Below are positions 37,930-49,644 of a DNA stretch of 64,000 nt, piece after piece. Position 1 is the first letter of the stretch, and each line of letters opens with the position of its first letter. Under the pieces are notes generated by a model. That model did no database searches and was not told the origin of the DNA. It worked only from the letters and a program-made list of their open reading frames with translations. Source of the DNA: Sipunculus nudus (taxonomy: Eukaryota > Annelida > Sipuncula > Golfingiida > Sipunculidae); contig CM049310.1 in assembly GCA_026874595.1 (NCBI GenBank), forward strand, positions 43,591,558-43,655,557, in the 5' to 3' direction. A program made the position numbers and the translations under genes.

Positions 37930-39828
37930 GATGTGTCGGAACGACACGAATGCCCCCGCCTTGGGCAAATTAGAAACATTTGTAAAATTTGGAAAATTTT
38001 TTAAGTTCAGGAGGTGTCATATGGTCAAAAGTAGGTCAACAAGGGCAAAATGCAAACTCGATCTGTAACGGGTCATTATCAAGCAACACACCAAAAATCA
38101 TGCCAGTATATGCAGGCATTGTGAAAAAAAGTCCATACATGTGCATTTTCCATAAAAATTTCTGTCTTTCATGAAATTTTCTATGTTTAGGATCCGTAAA
38201 ACAATCAAAAGTAGGTCAACCAGGATGAAATGCAAACTCGATCTGTAACTGTCATTATCTGCCCACACAAAAAAATCAGGGTGGTATCTGCAGGCATTGA
38301 GGAAAAAAAGTCAGTACATATGCATTTGTTATGAAAATTTATATTTTTCATGAAACTTTCTATGTTCAGGAGCAGTCACATGGTCAAAAGTAGGTCAACT
38401 GAGACAAAACAGGAACTCGATCTGTAACTGGTCATTATCTGCCTACACACCAAAAATCAGGCCCATATCTGCAGGCACTGCGAAAAAAAGTCCATACATG
38501 TGCACTTTTTTATGAAATTTTCTATGTGAGAGCACCGCCAAACGGTCAAAAATAGGTCAACTGGGGCAAAACGCGAACTCCATCTGTAACTGGTCATTAT
38601 CTGCCAACACACCAAAAATCAGGCCAATATCTGCAGGCACTGAGAAAAAAAAAAACCGTACATGTGTATTTGTCATGAAATTTAGTATTTTTCATGAAAT
38701 TTTCTATGTTCAGGAGCCGTAAAACGGTCAAAAGTAGGTCAACCAGGACGAAATGCGAACTCAATCTGTAACTGGTCTATATCTGCTCACACACCAAAAA
38801 TCAGGCCAATATCTGCAGGCATTGCGAAAAAAAAGACCGAAAATGTGTATCTGTCATGAATATTTCTATTTTTCATGAAATTTTCTAAGTTTAGGAGCCG
38901 TAAAACGGTCAAAAGTAGGTCAACCAGGACGAAACGCGAACTCGATCTGTAACTGGTCTATATCTGCTCACACACCAAAAATCAGGCCAATATCTGCAGG
39001 CATTGCGAAAAAAAGTCCGTACATGTGTATCTGTCTGGAATATTTCTATTTTTCATGAAATTTTCTAAGTTTAGGAGCCGTAAAACGGTCAAAAGTAGGT
39101 CAACCAGGACGAAACGCGAACTCGATCTGTAACTGGTCTATATCTGCTCACACACCAAAAATCAGGCCAATATCTGCAGGCATTGCGAAAAAAAGTCCGT
39201 ACATGTGTATCTGTCATGAATATTTCTATTTTTCATGAAATTTTCTAAGTTTAGGAGCCGTAAAACGGTCAAAAGTAGGTCAACCGGGACGAAACGCGAA
39301 CTCGATCTGTAACTGGTCTATATCTGCTCACACACCAAAAATCAGGCTAATATCTGCAGGCATTGCGAAAAAAAGTCTGTACATGTGTATCTGTCATGAA
39401 TATTTCTATTTTTCATGAAATTTTCTAAGTTTAGGAGCCGTAAAACGGTCAAAAGTAGGTCAACCGGGACGAAACGCGAACTCGATCTGTAACTGGTCTA
39501 TATCTGCTCACACACCAAAAATCAGGCCAATATCTGCAGGCATTGCGAAAAAAAGTCTGTACATGTGTATCTGTCATGAATATTTCTATTTTTCATGAAA
39601 TTTTCTAAGTTTAGGAGCCGTAAAACGGTCAAAAGTAGGTCAACCGGGACGAAACGCGAACTCGATCTGTAACTGGTCTATATCTGCCCACACACCAAAA
39701 ATCAAGCCAATATCTGCAGGCATTGCGAAAAAAAGTCCGTACAACTGTTTCATTTCGGAATGACGGAATGACGGAATAACGGACATGGGTAAAACTATAT
39801 GCCCCGGCCACTTTGTGGCGGGGGCATA
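37930..39828. mobile_element. Helentron/pearl-like non-autonomous element with 180-bp tandem core
   Basis: The left end holds GTGTCGGAACGACAC (a small hairpin) then ATGCCCCCGCC. The right end holds a (GGAATGAC)n run and a strong hairpin, ATGCCCCGGCCACTTTGTGG then CGGGGGCAT. Between them sits a tandem array. An uninterrupted relative of the flanking sequence at about 50.99 kb reads straight across the site, supporting insertion. The pattern of terminal hairpins around a tandem core matches the mollusc pearl/HINE elements. Class assignment is inference. Confidence 0.6.
37990..39755. repeat. 180-bp tandem repeat array (about 10 units)
   Basis: The phrase GAGCCGTAAAACGGTCAAAA recurs at exactly 180-bp steps (about 38716, 38896, 39076, 39256, 39436, 39616), and more diverged copies precede them from about 38010. 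Units nearest the right end are almost identical and those at the left diverge, suggesting recent expansion from the right. Confidence 0.9.
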
Positions 39829-41795
39829 AAAAAAAATGTCCAGGATGTATAAACCTGCAAAATTTCAGGTGGATAAGTCAATCCACTGCTGAGATATTAG
39901 TGATTTTATCCCAAGGCAGATGAACAGATGGACGCTGTGCATAAGTGGTGGCAGTTGGCGCCACCAGTTTTGCCTATGATCAAGAGCTATGTGAGATCTA
40001 TACATATGCAAAATTTTGGCCCAATCGGTTAAACGGTTCCCGAGATATGAGCTTGGATGTCTGCAGAGTAAACCTGAATGTAGGTGGCGCCACCTATCAT
40101 AAAATCGAGAAACCTGTCCAGGATGTATAAACCTGCAAAGTTTCAGGTGGACAAGTCAAACCACTGCTGAGATATGAGTGATATTATCCCAAGGCAGATG
40201 AACAGATGGACGCTGTGCAAAAATGGTTGCAGGTGGCGCCACCATTTTTAGTGTATGTTATAAAGCTATCAAAGGGCTAAATTTGTGCAAAATGTTTAGC
40301 CTGATCGGTCAAACGGTTCCCAAGATATGCGGGTTTATGTGTGGAAACAGACACACAAATGGACGCTGGGCAGCAAGGAAAGTTCAGAGGTAAACCAAAA
40401 ATGAGGGTGCAGCAGTTCACATGTGACCTGATGATAAACCCGATTCGCTTAAAATGCAAACCAAGTTTTTTCAAACAGTTGAAAGATATAGTTCCAATAA
40501 ACTGGGAATTCTGCATCTAAACATTGTGTCCAGACGTCTAGACGCTATGTCTAGACACATTGTCTAGACACCCCCCCCCCCCCCGAGCCAGGTCAGTTGC
40601 CATGGAGATGTCTGGACCCCACCTGTTTGTACTGAGTGACCTCTTGACTTGGCTGCGGAAACTCATCTTATTGTCAAATCTGTGTTCAAATACAGAAAGC
40701 CTTTTTCAATTGGCTACCACGCTTTTTTAAAACTGTATTTACCCAATCTATTCTTATAAAACTGGCAGAACCCTACTATAGAATAATTCTTGTAAAGTTT
40801 AAACCAATCAGCTAAACAGTTTCATCATAAATCAGTGTATAAGCTAGAAGAGTTTAAAATTACATTTTCGCTTGTAAAAAACACATCAATGTAGGTGGCG
40901 CCACCAATACCTCAAAATGAGATATGTCATATGTGACAAACATTGGTATAAAATTTGGTGATTAAAGCTCTAGCCGTTTCTGGGATTTTAATTTTAGTGT
41001 GCTTTTTTGGACAGATGACTAAGTTCAACCTCCTGTAACTCGGCCAAAAATCTCTGAACTGGAACCATTCGAACAAACTTGAGAGAGATTGTTCCAGGGA
41101 TCATTTCTGTGAAATATTGGACAATTTGGCTGGATAGTTTCGGAGAAAAAGATTTTTAAAGCTTTTTCCCTATAAAATCTAAGAAAATGCAGTAAGCGAA
41201 AAAATAAACAAAATCCGATATAGTTTTTTTGGATGACTGATTGTTTGCAAAAAGTTTGGTGATGCTAGCTCCTTTCCGTTTTAGAGAAAGATATGGTTAA
41301 CGTACAGACGACGCACGACGCACGACACACGACGTACGACGGACGACGCCGCACCATCGCAGGTTCACTAAAAAGTGCCTGAGAACCAAACCTAATTTTT
41401 TTTGCCTAAACAAATCATTACACGTTGAAAGATGTCAGCGGCAATTAAATTTATTCACCAACACAAACATTGACGTTTATTTCTGTTTGCTTAAGTAAAT
41501 GTGCATCCATTAAAAAGGGGCATGGGCAAAACACGTCATGTGCAAGATGACCGGGAGAAAATAACGCCAATCCGGACAGAAGGGACCCAGGACTCTTAAA
41601 GTAATGCCGGCTGCATACAATTATGTAGATACAAGCACCGGGGTTTCAATGCACACTTGCAGTAAACATGGTCAAAAATGAAAGACCTTTTATAATTTCT
41701 ATAGTTCCTTTATTGAATGCTAATATATATACAGTGTAATGCCTTATATCACACCAATGCTATTCTGTCTGATAGCGATGCTAACATGCAGGTAC

Positions 41796-41863
<68 letters not shown>
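41796..41863. repeat. (TA)n microsatellite
   Basis: About 68 bp of uninterrupted TA dinucleotides. Confidence 0.97.
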
Positions 41864-41868
<5 letters not shown>

Positions 41869-42129
41869 GATAGATAGACACAGTGCTACCACGAGTACCT
41901 CACACCTGTACACGTTTAAGCATTTCCTTGGCGACTACAAAAGAATACATTAGCAATGGTCGTCTACTCCAGTGGGGCCACTTTGCGGCGTGCCACCAAC
42001 TTTATAAATACAAGTGTAGGAATGAATACAAATGATTATATCACGTGCTTGCGAGTGGCTACATACAGAAGAGTTACTATAAAGGTGATAACTGCAGGTT
42101 TCTTTTGAATTACACATCAAATGATGACG

Positions 42130-42385
42130 TCATCTCACTGATCTACACAGCAGCTGTTTACGTTTATCACACTATCGCAGCTGTAGGTAACGTTGTACAC
42201 GAATGGTTGACAATTAATATTATCACACTATGGCAGCTGTAGATGACGCTATACACACCAATTGTTTACGTTTATCACACTTTCTCAGCTGCAGATGGCG
42301 TTATACACAAACTGTTCATGTTTATCACACTATCGCTGCTAATGATGACGATGTACACATAAACTGTTTATGTAATAACATCACC
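42130..42385. repeat. ~54-56 bp tandem repeat, 4 units
   Basis: TATCACACTATCGCAGCTGT-type starts recur at about 42165, 42220, 42272 and 42328, each followed by ATGACG-like and TACAC text. Confidence 0.8.
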
Positions 42386-44723
42386 TCGGCTCTAGTGATG
42401 CCTCTTGGGTGGGGGCACATTTTAAATGGACTGAAAATGATATTATTTAAACAGAGATGACAGGATAGGAATGTAGTTATACAATAAACCAGACCAGTGA
42501 ATGAATCGCCGGCCCACTAATGTAACCATACCATAGTTTCATGATAGTGTTGTTTTTATTTATTAATCATCACTTTTACAAAAAAAATAAATCATAACAT
42601 AACATGACATAACCTTGACGCCATCTTCGTACTGAATCTAAACGTGATTACAATTTTCCCCTAACGGCACTTAATAGGCAAGATCTACTGCGCGGTTACA
42701 TGCTTTGCCTGACACAATATGTCCATGCCAGGCGAGCGCACCTGATAAGTGCGTTGCAATAGTGCCGCTTTCATCATCACATGATGACGTCACTGTCGGT
42801 TTTGTGACACAAATATCAAATGACGTCAGCATCGCAAGGTTTCTTGTCCAAAGGACTGACCATCTTGCAATTAACTAGTAACATACTTGGTACAGACAAC
42901 AAGTGAATATCATGCCGAACGCAACACAGTTAAGCACTGGCCAACATCAATATTCCAACATCTTTGTCGATCATGAAATACTCTTTAACCTGTCACCCTT
43001 TACTGTGTTTTGTTCATAAATGCTACACTAGTATTTATGATGTGTTCCGTGCATGACCACACTGTGTGGCACATTAGCTCATGAAATTTTAATCAGAAAT
43101 TAGTGATCTCAAGGATGGGAATACAACTGTAAACTTTTCTTTACAAAACGATATTTCAGACATGTGATATCAATAGAAAGACTTGCTAATAAATCACACT
43201 TGATATGTTTATGTACACATATGAACCAAACTTTCACCTCTGGATACAACTGACTTGCACGGACGTCCAAACATGAATGAATCCTAACTGACATACATTG
43301 GAACTAGCGCCATCTAATAAGCCATTGTTGAACTAAACCTGCGCTTTTCTGCAAACCCCTTGACACCACAGCAACCCCTCTTTCATTAATGTCACCTACT
43401 TGACCGACAGGTTTGCTTTTTGTTTGAATGATCAAAAATTATCAGATTTCTGTGAAGATAATACTGTAACGTTTGAAATTATCTTATAATACTCATAATG
43501 TGGCTGAACGAACGTATGGCGCAAAGGCTGTCTTTAGTGCACTTCTGTTGTCTTTCAAAGCCACTTTGACCTATGCAGACTTGTACAAAGCTGCATACAA
43601 TAATTATATATATATATATTCTGTATTCTGTAATGTTCTCTGTTTTCATGAAATACAATGTTCACATTATTGTACCAGATCTGGAAACAATTCTCTTACA
43701 CAACAAAGTAACATAACAAACCAAACTGAAAACATAAGATTACACATTAATACTAGTATAATCACTTGAAAAAATAAGTATCTTTTAAGTACTTAAATAA
43801 GAGTTTACAGTCACAAGAGTATACCTTAGATCATCCAGAATAATATTCATTTTAGTATTCACTGAACCCTCCAGGTGGAGTTGTAAAAACACAAAAATAA
43901 AATACCCTGATAAAGATGCAAATGGTCATACTATAAATGTTTGCAACATGAATTAACTAACCAAAGGGATACAAAAGCTAATCAGAATTTTATATTTGAT
44001 ACAAGCCGTCTGGTTCAACAACAATATGCACTGTGAATGAGTCTTTAAAAGTAAAGCCAGCTGTGTTAGATGCATGGCGGGAATGCTTTACTCTGGAGAC
44101 AATCCTCTTTTTTACAACAAACCCCGTTTCATAACTTTTGTGTATTATACGTGACATTTTAATAAGATTGTCCTTTTTTCAATTTTCATGAATTTTGGGA
44201 TTTAAGGTGCATAAATCATGTATTGAAATTATTTATAGACCCAGAAACAGAAATTCACTTTTCAAGAGCAGCACTGGCAAAAAAGATGTCCATCTGTTTA
44301 TTATCAGCCGTAAACATTGAGGACATGATCAGAACACACATGAACACACTGAACACCCTTACAGCAATCAAGTCAGCTAAGCATGCATGATAACACATGA
44401 ATGAATTAACCCTGGAGTATATGACATATATATGTAATGACAGACTGTACGATTACTCCCTGAATGCGAAACATCATTCTTAAGAAGCTAGCCTCACGTT
44501 AGGAGTGTAACCGCACATTTACAATTAGGGGGCACAAGAATTCATGTCATTCAGTGCCACTAGGTGTCGCCACAGGCCTATACACTGTGGTACAATAACA
44601 GTTTACACACATCATGGAGATCTTATGAGTTGTGGTTCTAATTCCGTCACCTCCTTTGTCGTGGAATCAACTTGCCCACAAACCATCATTGATATATTGC
44701 ACAGCACACCCTGAAACAATAAA

Positions 44724-45140
44724 TTATCTCAATTTTATTACCTGATATATGTATATTTTCTGTGATAATCTTGTGCTTGTCTATTTCTATTCTATGTGCA
44801 GTTAAAGAAATTGTGAATATTTTTGGGTTACCTTTATATTACTGTATAAAAATAAATGATTTAATGTACATTTTGTGTGAAAATATTAAATTATCTTAAT
44901 TTTATTACATGTATCTTTTGTGTGATAACCTGTGCTTGTTCATTTCTTTTCTATGTACAGTTTCATAAAATTGTGAACAATTTTGGGTTACCTGTATATT
45001 TCTATATAAAATAAAATTATCTAATGTACATTCTGTATAAAAATATTAAATTATCTTAATTTTATTACATGTGTGATAACATTGTACCTATTTCTATTCT
45101 ATGTGCAGTTAAAGAAGTTGTGAACATTTCTGGGCTACAC
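44724..45140. repeat. ~165-bp tandem repeat, about 2.5 units
   Basis: ATTATCTYAATTTTATTAC recurs at about 44724, 44892 and 45054, followed each time by TTCTATTCTATGTGCAGTT-like text. AT-rich, non-coding. Confidence 0.82.
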
Positions 45141-46007
45141 TGCCATATAAAATTTATTAAATGGCAGTCACTGAAACAATTAAACAAATGTATCAGGAAA
45201 AACGAGAACACTAAAGACATATGTTCAACAAGATAAAACATGAAACATCCACTGAAATGGATGTCATATTTATACATTTGCTAATTTCAACTGTTATTTC
45301 AATAACTTATGAGATATATATCAATTTCAAACCTTTTCTAATTTTAACACTCACTAATTTCACTTTACATACATATGAAAGTAGTCAACCTGCTGCATTT
45401 GTTTCAACATCAAAATTAACCACTGATTTCAAACTTACTCATTTAGAAAGGTACTGACCTCAAAACCAACTTCAAAAGTTTGCCTGTCTAAGCACTTAAT
45501 TAACAATACCAGCACCACTTGAAAATTAAACAATCTTCAACAAGAATTCACTGATTTGGACACTAATTGAATTTCAGTACACATCTTTGTATTCTACAAG
45601 TGATAAAAATCTCCTTTACATGACTCTTTAATGATTCTTTCAGGACCTGAAACCAAATTTCAAGATCTATTCCATTAAAGATTTCTGATATATCAGTGCA
45701 AACCATGACTGCTGTGATTTATTAAACCATTACTAATTATTTAACAGAAAGGAGCTTGGATGTAAGTAATTTTTGGAGAGCCTGCAAATGAAATTTCTTG
45801 ATTTTTTCATGAGTTGAAAATTTAAAATTTCAAAATTTCAGGGCATGGGAATCCTGCTTTAATTATTCCTCCCATATCTCTGTGTATTGTCTGAATCACA
45901 TTCTATGCAATCAGATATTCTCACTCACACAGTCTTAGCCGATTTTCACTAGTTTCACCTTTATTCAGCCCTTTCTTACCTTGGTCCTAAGCTCATTTAT
46001 CGGCTCC

Positions 46008-46143
46008 TCAATCGAACACCCAAACCTCCATACCCTTCACCATAAAGTCCTCCTGCATCGTCAGTATGTCATTGTCGTAAGTCTGGCAGTGTTGTGTGCG
46101 ACCATGGTAGATATCTCCATCCAACCATAACCCAAAGGAGCCC
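46008..46143 (-). CDS. OXR1: OXR1-like exon F (TLDc C-terminus and stop)
   Basis: Acceptor GTTTTCAG. Encodes GSFGLWLDGDIYHGRTQHC, then DNDILTMQEDFMVKG and MEVWVFD, followed by TGA. The ending matches the usual end of OXR1/NCOA7 proteins (…EVWAFD), so the gene is complete at its 3' end. An AATAAA on the minus strand at 45965-45960 and another near 45723 are possible polyadenylation signals. Confidence 0.95.
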
Positions 46144-49100
46144 CTGAAAACAACCCAAAATAACTCTCATGGGAAAATGTCAGTCTACCTCTGTGGTAGT
46201 CTCTCTCTCTATACCTTCTAGCTTGGACTTTAATAATTTTTTAATATAAGTGTTGCCGTATTTTAACTGTTCAATTAGACGCACAATGACAGGACTAGGC
46301 ATGCCATGGACATTTGTACTGGGTGGTGTTGAGTGTATAACTTATCTATTCTAATTATTTAATCACTCTAATAATACAAACAACAAAACTTTCATGACTA
46401 AAGATTTTCAAATGTTCTCAAATATTTCAACTGCTGGACAAGTTTTGTGGACAAGACTTAAATGAAGCAATGACAAATGCCCCCCCTTGAGACAAGTGTC
46501 TCCACAAGCCTGAAAACTAAACTAGGATTAAGCTGGCAGTTTAAGTTGCTTAAATTTTGTCATTTCTGTCTAAGCAAACTTTGTCTGTGCCATTTTGTAT
46601 TTGCCTTCCCTAGTTGAATGACCACATCTTCACTACAAAGTATAATATAATTTGCATCAAACATTTGAATCTGAACAGTTTTCTTTTTTTTTAATAAGCA
46701 TAGAGTTTTTCAGTGGTACAAGATCACAGCTACCATGTTTTATGTTTTACAATAAAATGTCACCTACTCTCCTGCTCCAATGGCCAAGCTCTCTGTGTTT
46801 CCTTTGATAAAAAAATTATTTTCTCCTGTCCAACTAAATTTCTGAAAAAGGAAAATAAAAGTGTTCATAATATATTCCATGTTTGTTAAGAGTGTTTGCT
46901 TAATGAACATAAAGTTTAGAACTGTGTTTCTATGCAAAAGCCATGAGGGTCATTCTTGCAAATGGCCTAAAAATTACAAGTGTGCAAGTAGTCTAAATAA
47001 CTGTTACTGCTTTTATTTGCAAGAATGTCTTTGCATAAATTTTGAGGCAAGTGAGACTGCAAACATTCATAAATCAATGAGAAATGAGAATTTTTAGTCT
47101 TTTAGGCTGGGAATAACCTAAGCACCTTTGAAATCTATAGTTTTTAGGATGATTTACAAATACATTTATCTGCTAAACATTTTTAAAGATAGAAAGGAAA
47201 ATCACTTTAACTTAGGAAACCTTTTGACCATTAATTTCAATCAGCCAACGGTAAATCACTTCATACATGTGAAAATATTATTACCTTGAACTCAGGATAG
47301 AAAGTGTACAGGAAGGACTCTCCTGTTCCGTAAAAATGTTCACTTATTTTCAGCGCACAGGATGTCATGGCACCAAATATCTAAAACATATAAATAAAAT
47401 AAATGATAAATGTTTCAGACAAGATGAGGTGAAAATGTATGGTGAAACAATGAATATATAATCTTATATCAAGAACATTAAATACTGTGCTTGTCTTCAT
47501 ATTTGTGGTGGTTTCAAATTCATGATATTCACGGTCGCTCTCTTACCGTGAAATTCAAACCATGCAGTTTTGAATGCATATATACCGCCGGGCAGTAATA
47601 TTTTAAATTAACCTGTATGAGTGCCAGGCTAGATGACACCGAGGGCTGCTTAAAATTGAATATAAAGTAGAAGGTACTCTTTCATATTGTGCCGTATTTA
47701 GTAATTGTTAATTAATAAAATTTCCAAAAGTAGTGAATGTAGCCGCTAGGGTAGCGCCAACTTGTAACAGTGTAAAGGAGTAATTCTGTCCATTCCGAAA
47801 TCATGACGCGCCAAACGATTATTGATTGGCTAGTGATGACTTGAATTTTGAATATATTTGAAAGGTCACAGTTCATTATGGGGCCAAATTGCCGTAGAAC
47901 AGTGGAAAATGAATTGTTTAGAATGAGCTTTGGCCCTGAACTAATTACAACTAGCGGGGTCAATGCTTCCTCCACATGTCGGCTCAGCAGTCTGTGACTG
48001 TTCGAACATGCGATATCTGGCCAGAGAAATTGGAAACCTAGATAATAGTGACATCTGCGGTTTATGAAATCAATTGGTCATTACAGTTCATAGTTTCATA
48101 TTTGATAATAAAATAAACTATACTAGACTAATGAGAGCATGAAAAAGGAACCCAGTGAAACATTTAAAAATACAAAAAACGCGAAAAATTCAGCCCAGCC
48201 GATATAAAGGCAACCACAGTTATATCAATTATAAGTCTAATTTAAAGATTTTCAAACCTATAGGGAGACATTTTCTAAGGATCATCATTCATGATGGTAC
48301 TCATCTTTCAGATTGACCAGGAGTGTCAACTGTTTAAAGAGGATCATTGTGTATTATCAATATGAAACAAACTATATCACCTGATTATTAATATCCATCA
48401 TGAGACTAGACATCATCCCAGTTTGTGTGTGTGTTTGTTCAAAATCTGCGCAATCATGAATGGAATATCATGAAATATTCAGTCATTTTAGGAATGGGCC
48501 AATGAAGAATCACATGTCAATTGCAGGAATGTAACCTAGTAATATTACAAATATACAGTATCTTTACTCACTTAAGCAAAAAATGAATTTGGGAATATGG
48601 GATGAATTAGTGAATGCAAACACAGGTTGGGGAGCATCCCGCAAAAGGGACCATCCCGCCCCCCCCCCCCCCCCCCACGGCAGAGGTTTGCATTCCTTAG
48701 AATGCAGATTTCTAGTACCGACATTACCTGACTGCTGGTGTCTTTCAGTGCAATGAGACTAAGAGAGGTGACGGTTTGCATTAACAATATTGATAAAATT
48801 CACTGATATTACCTGACTATTGGTATCTTTCAGTACGATGAGACTCGGAGAATCGATGGTCTGCATGGCTCGGTACAGCGTCTTCAGACTGAAGCCATGT
48901 TTGTCGGAGCTGTAGACAAGCCTCCATGGGTACCCAACTGCCCGCGGTGGCAGGTTCTTCAAGAGCTGTAAGGAGGTTAAACATTAAACAATTCAAAATT
49001 CTGTTTACAAGTGTGCATATCCATTTACCATGTTATATATCAGTTCTCATGATATCTGGAAACACTGGCCTTATATAAATGCTTACACATTTCTGAGTAA

Positions 49101-49595
49101 TGCAAATCTATGTTTTAGAATTGGAGAGTACTATTCAAAACTAAAACACTTAAATAAAATTAAATAAATTTGGGAAACATTTGTCATGAAATGTTAGTTT
49201 CTGATATCACCAAAGATGTTAGTCTTGTCTCGTTACACTTTGCCCCTCCGGTCTTAAGGGACTGCATGTTCATTCATTCAGCTGTTTTTTTGGCTCCCTG
49301 GGAAGTAAGCAACCTACACCTTCATAAGTGACACAAGAAGGTCATTTATACTGCATCTCCTGCCAACCATGAATAGTACCTTTTTATAAATTAAGGTAAT
49401 CTCTTGTGGTACAGACCTTGGCCACGGTCTCAAGAGCAAAGGATGGGGATGTGAAACCACAGCCTCATGCTGGTGAGTCGACCACACTGACCACTACACC
49501 ATCATATATATAGCAGTATCTGAATGGACTCTGTACAAGCTCTCTCTCTCTCTCTCTCTACTAAAAGGATTTATTTATTGTTTTCTCTCTCTTTA

Positions 49596-49644
<49 letters not shown>

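Larger units (their letters stand above)
37290..41405. mobile_element. Longer relative of the 31.2-kb TIR element, with nested insertion
   Basis: The left 290 bp closely follows the left and middle parts of the 31194 element (GGCCAAAAAAATAAAAGG, GGTTCTCAGGCATCGCCCG). The right end GTGCCTGAGAACC at about 41375 mirrors it. The interior has ~270-bp-type repeats shared with 50.57-51.56 kb, and an insertion at about 37930-39828. No open frame of note. Reading it as one element is an inference from the paired ends. Confidence 0.6.
41406..46007. other. 3' flank of the OXR1-like gene, no other gene seen
   Basis: Includes the probable 3' UTR of gene 2 next to 46008, the (TA)n run and two small tandem repeats. 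No exon with family motifs. Confidence 0.6.

Noticed and set aside
37990-39755. CRISPR array
   Set aside because: Regular 180-bp spacing but the whole unit repeats with no unique spacers, in a eukaryotic genome.
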